From assembly GCF_003268815.1 (NCBI RefSeq), contig NZ_QLSV01000006.1:124001-188000 (forward strand): a DNA stretch of 64,000 nucleotides, in the 5' to 3' direction. Numbering within the stretch: position 1 is the stretch's first letter; every line of letters begins with the position of its first letter. Shown here in pieces: positions 55,901 to 64,000 of the stretch. This DNA is from Flavobacterium lacus. Its GTDB lineage: Bacteria > Bacteroidota > Bacteroidia > Flavobacteriales > Flavobacteriaceae. Below the pieces are notes generated by a model. The model had not been told where the DNA came from and did not search any database. It was given only the letters and a program-made list of their open reading frames with translations. Both the position numbers and the translations under genes were made by a program.

Positions 55901-58900
55901 GGGGGTATAATGCGGGCGATAAATTCAACTAACTTTGAACAAGGAAATGTTGAGTACATTCAGTTTTGGATGCTGGACCCCTATTTTGGAACGGATGAGT
56001 TTAACCCAGCTAACACTGGTGAAATTTATTTAAACTTAGGAGAAATTTCAGAAGATGTGCTGAAAGACGGAAGAAAACAATATGAAAATGGTTTGCCAGG
56101 AGTTGGTTCAACACAGCCTACTATTCCAACATTCTGGGGAAAAGTTCCGGCTTCGCAATCGCTTATCTATGCATTTGATACGGAAAATGGTAATAGGGCT
56201 CTTCAAGATGTTGGTCTAGATGGTGTTAATGATGCCGAAGAAGCACAATTAGAGGGGCTAGCTCCTCAGTTTTTAACTTTTGAAGATCCTGCTGCGGATA
56301 ATTATCAGTTTTATTTAAATGCTTCCGGTAATGTGATTGAACGCTATAAAAACTATAATGGTTTAGAGCGAAACTCTCCTGTTGACGTTGCCGATAATAA
56401 CCGAGGAAATTCGACATTACCCGATGCAGAAGACATAAACAGAGATAATACCATGAATACCATCAATGCGTATTTTGAGTATAAAATTGATGTTTCACCA
56501 AATATGAGTGTTGGTCAAAATTATATAACAGATATTGTTCCTGTAGCAGCAACTCCACCGGGAAATAGTGGTCCCGGTTTACCTGAGGCAAGATGGCTTC
56601 AATTTAAAATTCCGGTTTCTCAATTTCAAAATAAAATAGGAAGCATATCAGATTTTCGTTCAATACGTTTTATGAGAATGTTTATGACCGGATTTACAGA
56701 AGAGATTACGGTTCGTTTTGGCGTTTTAGAATTAGTTCGTGGAGAGTGGAGAAGGTACTTAGGAACGTTAGATCCAAATGAAACAGTAGAACAAGATGAA
56801 GACGATAATACAGCTTTTGATGTACAATCGGTCAATATTCAAGAAAATAGTAACAGAACCCCAATTCGCTATGTAATGCCTCCGGGAGTACAAAGAGAAC
56901 AGTTGTTTAACAATAATACTGTTATCAATCAAAATGAGCAATCACTGTCGCTTCGAGTAGCTAAAAAGAACACTAGTCTGCCCGGTGGTTTAGAGCCGCA
57001 AGATTCGAGAGCAGTTTTTAAAAATTTAGAGGTTGATATGCGTCAGTTTGAAAAGCTGAAAATGTTTATTCATGCTGAAGCTATCGAAAACAACGTTGAT
57101 GCCGATCGATTATTGGATGATGAAATGGTGGCTTTTATCCGTTTTGGAAATGACTTTATTTCGAATTTTTATCAAGTTGAAATTCCTTTGAAAGTCACAC
57201 CCCATGGTTCCACAGTGCCAGAGGAAGTTTGGCCTCAAGCCAATGAAATTGATTTGAATTTAGCCTTGTTAACTCAACTTAAAATTTTAGCGATAAATGG
57301 TGCAAACCCAAATCCTGATGAAATTTATTTTCAAGATGAAGATCAATTAGATGCCTCAGCAGCTTCAAAACCAAATAAACTTCGTTTGGGTATAAAAGGT
57401 AATCCCAACTTTGGCTTAGTTAGAACCCTAATGATTGGTTTAAGAAATACCAAAACAGGTCAAGTTGAGCTTGAAAGTATTCGGGGTGAAGTTTGGTTTA
57501 ATGAATTACGTGTAGCCGGGTTAAAAAACAAAGGTGGATATGCTGCCGTTTTAAATGTAGATGCAAATGCAGCTGATTTTGCGACCGTATCGGCAACCGG
57601 AAGAATGAGCACAATTGGGTTTGGTGCATTAGAGCAAGGGGTAAATGAACGAAGCCGAGAAGATATGCAACAATATGACATTGTAACAAACATCAATGTA
57701 GGTCAATTATTTCCAAAAAAATGGGGAATAACCTTACCATTTAATTATGCTATTGGAGAGCAAACTATCACTCCGGAATATGATCCTTTCAATCAGGATA
57801 TTAGACTCGAGCAATTGTTAGAAATAACTACTGATGGTGCTGAACGGGAAAATATAGAAAAACGAGCAATTGATTATACCAAACGAACAAGTATAAATTT
57901 TATTGGGGTTCGAAAAGAACGCGGACCTGAACAAAAAGCCCGTATTTATGATGTGGAGAATCTAACTTTTTCCCATTCGTTTAACGAAATTGAAAAACAT
58001 AATTATGAAATAGAGGATTTTGTTGATCAACAAACCAGAACAGCAGTTGATTTTGCACATACCTTTCAGAACAAACCAATAGAGCCTCTAAAAAGTAATA
58101 AATTTTTGAAAAAGTCGCAATACTGGAAATTATTGAGTGATTTCAATTTTAATTATTTACCCTCTAATATCAACTTTAGTACAAATATAATCAGACAGTT
58201 CAACCGACAACAATTCAGACAGGTTGAAGTGGAAGGAATTCCATTATCTGCCTTGTATAGAAGAAATTATTTATTCAACTATCAATATGGGTTTAATTTT
58301 AACCTTACAAAGTCATTAAAATTAAACTACACAGTTAGTAGAGCCAATATTGTTAGAAATTATTTTGATGAAGAGGGGTTTCCGGAAGAAGAGAACAGAA
58401 TTTTTGATGATTATTGGAGTGTTGGTACTCCCGATCAGCATAATCAACAATTTGTGTTGAATTATGATATTCCCATAAATAAAATCCCTTTTTTAAGTTT
58501 TTTAAAGTCTAATTATTCTTTTACTGGAACTTATAGCTGGATGCGTTCCTCTGATGCCTTGTCTACATTTGAAACAGAGGATGGATTTGTGTTTAATTTA
58601 GGAAATACTATACAAAATTCAGGTTCGCACCGTTTGAATGCAACGATGAATATGGATATGTTTTATAAATATGTTGGTTTAACAAAAACTAAAAAGAAAT
58701 CTGCCCCATCTAAACCTGCTGCTCCAAAACCCGGAGAAAAAATCGTAAGTACAAGACAGCCGCAACAATCCGAAGGAAATGTGTTTTTGGATGGTTTAAT
58801 AGGTGTTCTAACTAGCGTGAAAAACATTCAAGTTAATTATACACAGAACGAAGGTACAGTTTTGCCGGGCTATACTCAGTCACTCGGTTTTTTTGGTTCA

Positions 58901-60142
58901 TCAAAACCAACCACAGGATTTATATTCGGCCTTCAAGACGATGTGCGATACGAAGCCGCCCGACGTGGGTGGTTAACCATTTACCCCGAATTTAACCAAA
59001 ACTTCACACAAGTCGTTACTAAGCAATTGAACGCAACTGCCAAGGTTGATTTATTTCCAGACCTAACAATAGATCTTACTGCTGATAGAAATTATATGGA
59101 AAATTTTTCTGAGCAATATGATGTAGAAAATGGAATATATACTTCAAGATCACCATATACTACCGGTAACTTTTCAATTTCAACTGTTTTGATTAAAACA
59201 GCTTTTCAAAAAAGTGATGAAAGTAATTCTGCCGCATTCCAAGAATTTAGAGATAATCGCTTGGAGATAGCTAATCGTTTAGCAGAACAATATTATGTTG
59301 GTGATATTCCAAGAGTGACAGATGCTTCAAACCCAAATTTTGGTTTTCCTGTTGGCTTTGGAAGAAGTAGTCAGGCGGTTTTAATTCCTTCTTTTTTGGC
59401 GGCTTATTCCGGTAAAGAATCAGGGGGTGTTTCTTTAAGTGCGTTAAGAGATATACCGCTTCCAAACTGGACAGTTAAATACAGTGGATTGATGCGTTAC
59501 AAATTCTTTAAAGACAGATTCAAACGTTTTTCGTTACAGCACAGTTACAAAGCAGCCTATACAATCAATTCGTTCCGGTCAAATTTTGAATATGAACAAA
59601 ATCCTAATCAATTAGACCAAGGAGGTAATTTTTACAATAAAACGCTTGTCCAAAATGTGAACCTGGTAGAACAATTTAACCCATTGATTCGGGTTGATTT
59701 TGAAATGCAAAATTCTTTTAAATTTTTAGCCGAAATGAAAAAAGACAGAGCATTATCCATGAGTTTTGATAATAATCTTCTAACTGAAATTCAAGGGTTG
59801 GAATATATTGTTGGGCTTGGCTTCCGATTTAAAGATGTTACCTTTACTTCCGCTCTGGCAGACAATCCGCAAGGCGTAATTAAAAGTGATATTAACATTA
59901 GGACCGATTTTTCTTTTAGAGATAACAAAACTATCGTTCGTTATTTAGATTATGATAACAACCAATTGTCTGGGGGACAAAATATTTGGTCTGCAAAATT
60001 AACTGCTGATTATGCATTTAGCAAAAATCTTACAGCAATATTCTTTTACGACCACACTTTTTCTAAAGCAGTAATTTCCACGGCATTTCCTTTGACTAAT
60101 ATTAGAGCAGGATTTACATTGCGATATAATTTTGGTAATTAA
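52913..60142 (+). CDS. sprA: type IX secretion outer-membrane translocon / gliding protein SprA (Sov)
   Basis: The 2409-residue protein starts at TTG (52913) and has a signal peptide ending about FISFAAFSQ. Family landmarks include QRINMSLTGKVGTRLNVNAN, TPDEDAILQKIEVGNVSMPL, GESTLYVDDFEGSQ and a C-terminal RAGFTLRYNFGN barrel ending. SprA forms the giant outer-membrane barrel through which T9SS cargo such as gliding adhesins crosses. The size fits SprA of Flavobacterium (about 2400 residues). It follows ruvA with a 3-base gap. The TTG start is unusual for so large a gene; an ATG 20 codons later would truncate the signal peptide. Confidence 0.96.
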   Translation: MKTTYNFNFFVSLKACFFWPMFFISFAAFSQVDENETPTDSVGYNTGKVVLSNPPSIVSAYTYDPVTDRYIYNSKIGEFNINYPVILTPKEYEELVLRESMRNYFKQKLDAIDGKKEGAEDGKKDLLPRYYVNSGFFETIFGSNTIDVQPRGSVEMDLGVRYTKQDNPSFSPRNRTTTTFDFDQRINMSLTGKVGTRLNVNANYDTQSTFAFQNLIKLEYTPDEDAILQKIEVGNVSMPLNNTLIRGAQSLFGVKAQFQFGRTTITGVFSEQKSQTRSVTAEGGGTVQDFQMFALEYDSDRHFFLSQYFRNRYDGSLRQYPMIDSRVQITRIEVWITNRQNRINTSQEGNNLRNIIALQDLGEAQLPGLSDAEVVGISPIPGGFFNVIANTPSKNSNNDFDPALIQNGNGLLRPQIREIVTSNEGFNYNAVEGLDYSKLENARKLTTNEFTYHPQLGYISLQQKLANDEVIAVAYQYTIGDDVYQVGEFGNDGVESTVVDPGTNIPVTQCLILKMLKSNLTNVEKPIWNLMMKNIYQIPGAFQLDQEDFRFNILYSDPSPLNYITLTNPLPSPEDEVSETPLLRVFNVDRLNYTNDPQQGGDGFFDFIPGLTVDSQNGRLIFTTVEPFGKHLFDKLKSTSGEDYNNTVTGYNANQNKYVYRKMYRSTQADALQESEKNKFLLRGRYKSSGGDGIPIGAFNVPRGSVVVTAGGRTLAEGIDYTVNYQLGRVRILDPSLQASGTPINISVENNSVFGQQTRRFMGVNVDHKFSDKFQVGATYLRMTERPFTQKSSFGQESVNNSIFGFNGNYSAELPFLTRLVNKLPNIDTDVPSNISVRGEVAFLKPGTPKADNFDGESTLYVDDFEGSQTTIDMKSALAWSLSSVPLNNNESTYNFGETLTGRNTGFKRAKLAWYTVDPIFYTSQRPTGISDDEMALNKTRRIFINEIFPVTDIAQGQQTVINTLDLTYFPTERGPYNYNPETTTANTLPNPETNFGGIMRAINSTNFEQGNVEYIQFWMLDPYFGTDEFNPANTGEIYLNLGEISEDVLKDGRKQYENGLPGVGSTQPTIPTFWGKVPASQSLIYAFDTENGNRALQDVGLDGVNDAEEAQLEGLAPQFLTFEDPAADNYQFYLNASGNVIERYKNYNGLERNSPVDVADNNRGNSTLPDAEDINRDNTMNTINAYFEYKIDVSPNMSVGQNYITDIVPVAATPPGNSGPGLPEARWLQFKIPVSQFQNKIGSISDFRSIRFMRMFMTGFTEEITVRFGVLELVRGEWRRYLGTLDPNETVEQDEDDNTAFDVQSVNIQENSNRTPIRYVMPPGVQREQLFNNNTVINQNEQSLSLRVAKKNTSLPGGLEPQDSRAVFKNLEVDMRQFEKLKMFIHAEAIENNVDADRLLDDEMVAFIRFGNDFISNFYQVEIPLKVTPHGSTVPEEVWPQANEIDLNLALLTQLKILAINGANPNPDEIYFQDEDQLDASAASKPNKLRLGIKGNPNFGLVRTLMIGLRNTKTGQVELESIRGEVWFNELRVAGLKNKGGYAAVLNVDANAADFATVSATGRMSTIGFGALEQGVNERSREDMQQYDIVTNINVGQLFPKKWGITLPFNYAIGEQTITPEYDPFNQDIRLEQLLEITTDGAERENIEKRAIDYTKRTSINFIGVRKERGPEQKARIYDVENLTFSHSFNEIEKHNYEIEDFVDQQTRTAVDFAHTFQNKPIEPLKSNKFLKKSQYWKLLSDFNFNYLPSNINFSTNIIRQFNRQQFRQVEVEGIPLSALYRRNYLFNYQYGFNFNLTKSLKLNYTVSRANIVRNYFDEEGFPEEENRIFDDYWSVGTPDQHNQQFVLNYDIPINKIPFLSFLKSNYSFTGTYSWMRSSDALSTFETEDGFVFNLGNTIQNSGSHRLNATMNMDMFYKYVGLTKTKKKSAPSKPAAPKPGEKIVSTRQPQQSEGNVFLDGLIGVLTSVKNIQVNYTQNEGTVLPGYTQSLGFFGSSKPTTGFIFGLQDDVRYEAARRGWLTIYPEFNQNFTQVVTKQLNATAKVDLFPDLTIDLTADRNYMENFSEQYDVENGIYTSRSPYTTGNFSISTVLIKTAFQKSDESNSAAFQEFRDNRLEIANRLAEQYYVGDIPRVTDASNPNFGFPVGFGRSSQAVLIPSFLAAYSGKESGGVSLSALRDIPLPNWTVKYSGLMRYKFFKDRFKRFSLQHSYKAAYTINSFRSNFEYEQNPNQLDQGGNFYNKTLVQNVNLVEQFNPLIRVDFEMQNSFKFLAEMKKDRALSMSFDNNLLTEIQGLEYIVGLGFRFKDVTFTSALADNPQGVIKSDINIRTDFSFRDNKTIVRYLDYDNNQLSGGQNIWSAKLTADYAFSKNLTAIFFYDHTFSKAVISTAFPLTNIRAGFTLRYNFGN

Positions 60143-60187
60143 CATAAAAATTAATAAAAAAATAGTTTAAAATAGTAACATAAAAAT

Positions 60188-60195
60188 TACATTTG
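60188..60195 (+). promoter_or_regulatory. -7 element upstream of gcvH
   Basis: TACATTTG matches TAnnTTTG exactly and lies 18 bases before the gcvH ATG at 60214. Only a partial -33 box (GTTTA at 60165) is seen. Confidence 0.5.
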
Positions 60196-60213
60196 TACAA
60201 ACAATTTAGAATA

Positions 60214-60594
60214 ATGAATATACCATCAAATTTAAAGTACACAAAAGACCACGAATGGGTCAGTTTAGAAGGTGATGTTGCTACTGTAGGAATTACAGAT
60301 TTTGCCCAAAAAGAACTTGGTGACATTGTATATGTTGAAGTAGAAACACTAGACCAGACTTTAGAAAAAGATGAAGTTTTTGGAACAGTTGAAGCCGTTA
60401 AAACCGTTTCAGATTTGTTTTTGCCTTTGGCTGGAGAAGTAATTGAGTTCAACGACAATCTGGAAGTCAAACCAGAAAATGTCAACACAGATCCTTATGG
60501 AAGCGGTTGGATGGTAAAAGTTAAAGTTTCAAATCCTGCTGATTTTGCGGATTTGTTATCTAGCGAAGAATATAAAGAATTGATTGGTGCATAA
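60214..60594 (+). CDS. gcvH: glycine cleavage system H protein
   Basis: The start chosen is ATG 60214 ([16 protein letters not shown], 126 residues); seven extra codons upstream overlap the promoter. Conserved features are [25 protein letters not shown] and the lipoylation site Lys in [13 protein letters not shown], then the [13 protein letters not shown]-terminal motif. The lipoyl arm shuttles the aminomethyl group between the P, T and L proteins. The other gcv genes are not in the window. The VanZ-like gene starts inside its last codons. Confidence 0.97.
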   Translation: MNIPSNLKYTKDHEWVSLEGDVATVGITDFAQKELGDIVYVEVETLDQTLEKDEVFGTVEAVKTVSDLFLPLAGEVIEFNDNLEVKPENVNTDPYGSGWMVKVKVSNPADFADLLSSEEYKELIGA

Positions 60595-60961
60595 AAAAAA
60601 CTTTTTCTTAATTGCCTTAATTAGTTGGATTTGTATAATCACAACATTAAGTTTGGCAAGTTTGAATGGTTTACCAAAAATTTCACCTGTAAATGGTGAT
60701 AAATACGTTCATTTTTTATTTTATTTTATCTTAACCTTCTTACTCATCTTAAACTTGGGCTATAAGGTTGGTACAAATTATTCAATTATCATTTCATTCG
60801 TTATGGCTGTTTGCTATGGCATAATTATTGAGATATTACAAGGTGTTTTAACAGAGAACAGAAAACCAGAAGTAGCAGATGCTTTAGCCAATTCCTTTGG
60901 CAGTTTTGTTGCAACAATTGTAGTTTACTTGAACAGAAAAAGGTTAAATAGTATAAAATAA
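60587..60961 (+). CDS. VanZ family membrane protein
   Basis: The start is GTG 60587 (overlapping the gcvH stop by 8 bases) or TTG 60584; no ATG is available. The 124-residue protein has four membrane helices and the VanZ-like pattern [16 protein letters not shown] followed by [28 protein letters not shown]. VanZ relatives have no settled function outside teicoplanin resistance. In Flavobacteriia the gene is typically next to gcvH. The overlap suggests translational coupling. Confidence 0.88.
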   Translation: MHKKNFFLIALISWICIITTLSLASLNGLPKISPVNGDKYVHFLFYFILTFLLILNLGYKVGTNYSIIISFVMAVCYGIIIEILQGVLTENRKPEVADALANSFGSFVATIVVYLNRKRLNSIK

Positions 60962-61010
60962 TTTTAGTATTTTTAATAAATAGTTATATTAGCAACTCAA
61001 TTAAAGAATT

Positions 61011-61733
61011 ATGGAACCAAAAAAGAATATAAATGTTGACCCAAAAAGAAATAGTGCACTCTATTTCCAACTTGGTTTAGCCGCTATCGCAATATTGTCT
61101 TACCTTGCAATAGAGTTAAAAACATACGAAAAAGACCTTTCAGGCCTAACGAAAGAAGCAGATACTAGTTTTCTGGATGAAGATGTGCCGGTAACAATGC
61201 AATTGAATACGCCACCACCACCACCGCCACCGCCACCGCCAGCACCGGAGGTGATTAAAATTGTAGAAGATAAAAAAGACATAAAAGAGGTAGAAATTCA
61301 ATCGACTGAAACCAACCAAAAAGAAGAGGTTGTAAAGGCTGAAAAAGTGGTTGTGGCAGAAGTTGAAGAGCCAGAAGTTGATGTTCCTTTTGCAATTATT
61401 GAAGATGTACCCATGTTTCCAGGATGTGAAAACGTTCCAAAAGATAAAAGAAAAGAATGTTTTCAAGAAAAAATTCAGGCACATATAAAGAAAAACTTTC
61501 AATACCCTGACGCAGCGGTTGATGCCGGTCATCAAGGAAAAGTTTTTGTGAGTTTTATAATAGAAAAAGATGGTACTGTGTCCATTGCAAACATGAGAGC
61601 ACCTTATCCAACTTTGGAAAAAGAAGCAAGAAGAATTATGGGAAAACTCCCCAAAATGACACCCGGAAAACAAAGAGGTAAACCAGTTAGGATGACCATG
61701 AGTATTCCTATTACTTTTAAGTTAGACCAATAG
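61011..61733 (+). CDS. TonB family energy transducer (first of two)
   Basis: The 240-residue protein has a short cytoplasmic start, one membrane helix (about 17-36, YFQLGLAAIAILSYLAIELK), and a proline-rich periplasmic linker with nine consecutive Pro (about 69-77). A TonB C-terminal domain spans 130-240 (FPGCENVPKDKRKECF, KNFQYPDAAVDAGHQGKVFV, ARRIMGKLPKMTPGKQRGKP). It should transmit proton-motive force from ExbBD to outer-membrane receptors. Two cysteines in the TonB domain are shared with the next gene and with the protein at the window end. A tandem paralogue follows. Confidence 0.9.
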   Translation: MEPKKNINVDPKRNSALYFQLGLAAIAILSYLAIELKTYEKDLSGLTKEADTSFLDEDVPVTMQLNTPPPPPPPPPPAPEVIKIVEDKKDIKEVEIQSTETNQKEEVVKAEKVVVAEVEEPEVDVPFAIIEDVPMFPGCENVPKDKRKECFQEKIQAHIKKNFQYPDAAVDAGHQGKVFVSFIIEKDGTVSIANMRAPYPTLEKEARRIMGKLPKMTPGKQRGKPVRMTMSIPITFKLDQ

Positions 61734-61753
61734 TTTTACTGTAGAATTTACTT

Positions 61754-61785
61754 TAATCCGCTCAATTTGAGCGGATTATTTTTTT
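61754..61785 (+). terminator. terminator between the two TonB-like genes
   Basis: The 11-bp stem TAATCCGCTCA (61754-61764) with TGAGCGGATTA (61768-61778) has a 3-base loop and a T7 tail. The two TonB genes are thus likely separate transcripts. Confidence 0.9.
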
Positions 61786-61831
61786 GGCATAACTTTTGGT
61801 TTCTATTTTTTATAACTAATCCATAGAAACC

Positions 61832-62602
61832 ATGAGAAATTTAGATGATTACCCAAACGTAAAGCACAATGGAAAAATTTACTTCCAATTAGGGCTTTTG
61901 GCAAGTTTAATTGCCGTTTATTTTATTATTGAATTAGAAACTCCGGTTGCCGAAATTGAGGTTTTTGAAAGAGGAGAGCCTATCGACATTTCAGAAAAAC
62001 CATTCATTCATGATTTTACCATTGAAAAAACACCTCAAAAGGAAATTGCTAAGGCGGACCCTAAACCGAAAGACATGCCAAACAAACCAATAATTAATGA
62101 TCTTAAGCCGATTGAGAATAGTGATGCAGATTTTGAAGATACAGAAACAGCTGCTCCAGATGATACACCAATTGAAGACATAATCAAACCAATAACAACA
62201 GCTGCACCTACAGCCAGTTTGCCGATAATAAAGGAAGTTTATGACGGAAATGAATTAGATGAACTTCCGACTTTTGTAGCTTGTTCCGGTTTAAAAGGCG
62301 ATGCTCAAAAATCCTGTTTCAATGAACAAATGAAAAAGTATTTGCAAAGAAATTTGCGTTACCCGGAAACAGCAAGAGAAAATAATACACAAGGCTCAAT
62401 TTATGTAGAGTTTATTATTAATACAAACGGTTCGATAACTGGTGTAAAACCTGCAAATGCCAACAAATTCCATGATAGGGATTTAGAAAGAGAAGCGTTG
62501 CGAGTCATTAGTAAATTGCCAAATTTAAAGCCAGGAAAGGTCAAAGGAGAGCCCGTTAATGTGCGTTATACAATCCCAATTACATTTCGTATAAGTAATT
62601 AA
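61832..62602 (+). CDS. TonB family energy transducer (second of two)
   Basis: The 256-residue protein resembles the previous one: the membrane helix YFQLGLLASLIAVYFIIELE is in the same position, followed by a Pro/Asp/Glu linker. The TonB domain has CSGLKGDAQKSCFNEQMKKY, NLRYPETARENNTQGSIYVE and KLPNLKPGKVKGEPVNVRYT. There is no poly-Pro run. Shared helix and domain motifs show tandem duplication. A terminator upstream and another downstream isolate the gene. Confidence 0.9.
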   Translation: MRNLDDYPNVKHNGKIYFQLGLLASLIAVYFIIELETPVAEIEVFERGEPIDISEKPFIHDFTIEKTPQKEIAKADPKPKDMPNKPIINDLKPIENSDADFEDTETAAPDDTPIEDIIKPITTAAPTASLPIIKEVYDGNELDELPTFVACSGLKGDAQKSCFNEQMKKYLQRNLRYPETARENNTQGSIYVEFIINTNGSITGVKPANANKFHDRDLEREALRVISKLPNLKPGKVKGEPVNVRYTIPITFRISN

Positions 62603-62623
62603 AAATATTTATTGGTAAAAAGC

Positions 62624-62646
62624 ATCCCACTTCGGTGGGATTTTTT
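62624..62646 (+). terminator. terminator after the second TonB-like gene
   Basis: The stem ATCCCAC (62624-62630) with GTGGGAT (62635-62641) has a stable TTCG loop and a T6 tail. It ends 12 bases before the deoC start. Confidence 0.9.
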
Positions 62647-62657
62647 ATTTTTACGCA

Positions 62658-63401
62658 ATGGATATTAAACAATTTTTAGACTCAACGTATTTAAAAACAC
62701 CGGAACAGGCTGGTTTGTCTGTTGAAGAAAATAAAAAAGTGGTTCAAGGTTTCATTTCCGAAGCGATTGAAGAACACTTTAAACTCATTATGATTCGGCC
62801 GGATATGGTTGCGATGGCTAAAAAAATGATTTCAGAAGCCAAATCAAAAGTGTTGATTGGCACTGTTATAGGTTTTCACGAAGGAACAAACACGCTAGAA
62901 GAAAAGCTCACCGAAGCTTCAAAGGCTATTGAAGATGGTGCAGATGATTTAGATTTTGTAATTAATTATGAACTATTCAAAGCGGGTCAGATTAATAAGG
63001 TCAAGGATGAAGTTTTAAAAGGTACGCAACTCGGATTGTCGCACAACAAAACCGTAAAATGGATTATTGAAGTAGCTGCTTTAACAGATCAACAAATTGT
63101 TCAATTGACGGTTTTGATAAAAAATGTAATCATTGCTAATTTTAAAGAAGATTTTTATTCATCAGTTTTTGTCAAATCGTCCACAGGCTTTTACAAGACA
63201 CAAGATAACAAGCCCAACGGAGCAACGATTCCAACGATAATAATGATGCTAGAGAACAGCAGTCCACTTCCAGTTAAAGCAGCTGGTGGAGTGCGAACAT
63301 ACCAAGAAGCCATCGACATGATAAATCTAGGTGTAAAAAGAATTGGAACTTCCTCGGCAAAAGCCATTTCAGCCGGATTAATAGCTGATAATAATTATTA
63401 A
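62658..63401 (+). CDS. deoC: deoxyribose-phosphate aldolase
   Basis: The 247-residue TIM-barrel protein has the DeoC features DSTYLKTPEQAG at the start, GTVIGFHEGTNTLEEKLTEA, the Schiff-base lysine in FVKSSTGFYK, and PVKAAGGVRTYQEAIDMINL with the second catalytic lysine. It cleaves 2-deoxyribose-5-phosphate to glyceraldehyde-3-phosphate and acetaldehyde in nucleoside salvage. The ATG lies 12 bases past the previous terminator, so its promoter must overlap that spacer or lie further upstream. The next gene starts 2 bases after its stop. Confidence 0.95.
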   Translation: MDIKQFLDSTYLKTPEQAGLSVEENKKVVQGFISEAIEEHFKLIMIRPDMVAMAKKMISEAKSKVLIGTVIGFHEGTNTLEEKLTEASKAIEDGADDLDFVINYELFKAGQINKVKDEVLKGTQLGLSHNKTVKWIIEVAALTDQQIVQLTVLIKNVIIANFKEDFYSSVFVKSSTGFYKTQDNKPNGATIPTIIMMLENSSPLPVKAAGGVRTYQEAIDMINLGVKRIGTSSAKAISAGLIADNNY

Positions 63402-63403
63402 CA

Positions 63404-64000
63404 ATGACTCAAATGAAAAACTATATTCTTCTTTTAATGGTTGTGTTTTCAAACTTTTTGTGGTCGCAAGACAAGAAAGTTGAACAGTTTCCGGTTTTTC
63501 CCAATTGCGAGAACAAATTCAATCAGGAATTAGAAAGTTGTTTTTATGATGAAGTACAGCAAAAGATTTTTACAAATTTTAAAGTTCCGCAAAACGTCTC
63601 GGATAATAATTTCAAAGGAAATTTTATTGTGTTGTTTGAGGTAAGTAGTGAAGGGAAATTCATTATGCAATATTCAGACGCAGCTTATCCCGAGTTAAAT
63701 GAGGAAATTAAAAGGGTTTTTAATGAAATGAAACCAATTGGGCCACCAACCTATGCGGGGAACCCAACCTATTCAAGATATTCTATTCGTATTAGTATTC
63801 CTTTGCAAGACCCTGTTCAGATAAAATTAGCTAAAGAAGAAGCGGCTAAAAAAAGTGCTTCCGAATTTAAAGTCAATAAAAATGAATTAGATGAGTATAA
63901 AAATATTAAATATGAAATCTTTTCAAATCCACAGTTTCAAAGTCATTTAAATATACCTTTTTCTCATAGTAATTATGCTCAGTTTGATGTGGCTTTAAAC
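63404..64000 (+). CDS. remB: probable gliding motility protein RemB, N-terminal part (3' end outside window)
   Basis: The frame is open from ATG 63404 (or 63413) to the window end, 199 residues. It has a signal peptide (NYILLLMVVFSNFLWSQ), then a TonB-C-like domain with FPVFPNCENKFNQELESCFY, FKVPQNVSDNNFKGNFIVLF and YSRYSIRISIPL. The Cys pair matches that of the two TonB proteins upstream. In F. johnsoniae, as I recall, remB lies a few genes after sprA, and RemB proteins have this N-terminal pattern. The rest of the protein is missing, so the name is tentative. Confidence 0.6.
   Translation, partial: MTQMKNYILLLMVVFSNFLWSQDKKVEQFPVFPNCENKFNQELESCFYDEVQQKIFTNFKVPQNVSDNNFKGNFIVLFEVSSEGKFIMQYSDAAYPELNEEIKRVFNEMKPIGPPTYAGNPTYSRYSIRISIPLQDPVQIKLAKEEAAKKSASEFKVNKNELDEYKNIKYEIFSNPQFQSHLNIPFSHSNYAQFDVALN

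Noticed and set aside
60114..60488. 124-codon minus-strand frame opposite gcvH
   Set aside because: Antisense to the strongly supported lipoyl protein gene.
61146..61673. 175-codon minus-strand frame opposite the first TonB gene
   Set aside because: It is antisense to a convincing gene and its Phe/Cys/Trp-rich content is the mirror of Pro, Lys and Glu codons.
1..64000. CRISPR arrays, insertion sequences, prophage or integrase genes
   Set aside because: No regularly spaced repeats, transposase, recombinase or phage structural motifs were seen anywhere in the window.

Overview
The window is a chromosomal segment of a member of the Flavobacteriaceae, close to Flavobacterium. The evidence is low GC, Bacteroidetes-type promoters (TTTG, about 19 bases, then TAnnTTTG), no clear Shine-Dalgarno sites, an alternative complex III / aa3 oxidase operon, the type IX secretion translocon SprA, GLPGLI and DUF2723 proteins, and a myxol-type carotenoid cluster. 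It is mostly core genome. There are no transposases, phage genes, CRISPR arrays or rRNA.

Layout. 1-4.3 kb: the 3' end of alanine dehydrogenase, a VF530-family gene, and a carotenoid end-group cluster (CrtA-like, CrtD-like desaturase, CruF-like, CrtZ). 4.5-7.5 kb, minus strand: rplM-rpsI and rpsB-tsf. 7.8-8.9 kb: a lone LacI-type regulator. 9-12.8 kb, minus strand: a small secreted four-cysteine protein, a GLPGLI protein and an outer-membrane barrel receptor. 12.9-22.7 kb: polA, a membrane metallophosphoesterase, a thioredoxin-fold protein without catalytic cysteines, a polysaccharide deacetylase, a DUF2723 glycosyltransferase, tRNA-Gln and a tandem universal stress protein. 22.9-27.5 kb: rimP-nusA-infB behind a terminator-like leader hairpin. 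28.2-39.5 kb: actABCDEF-coxBA, which couples menaquinol oxidation to oxygen reduction. 39.6-43 kb: ruvB, a P450 and queG. 43-44.7 kb: an AT-rich accessory patch of lipoprotein genes carrying two extra copies of the queG 3' end. 44.8-49.7 kb, minus strand: an operon of a small Cys protein, glutamate dehydrogenase, a GreA/Rnk-like factor and an unknown protein. It starts at a good sigma-54 promoter candidate and lies next to an NtrB/NtrC-like two-component system. 50-64 kb: maeB, ruvA, sprA, gcvH, a VanZ-like gene, two tandem TonB-like genes, deoC and the 5' part of a probable remB.

The most unusual parts are two. One is the queG tail repeats, which suggest repeated insertion of lipoprotein cassettes at the end of a housekeeping gene. 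The other is the predicted sigma-54 circuit linking the two-component system to glutamate dehydrogenase. All calls come from reading the sequence and from knowledge of the families; nothing was searched or computed.
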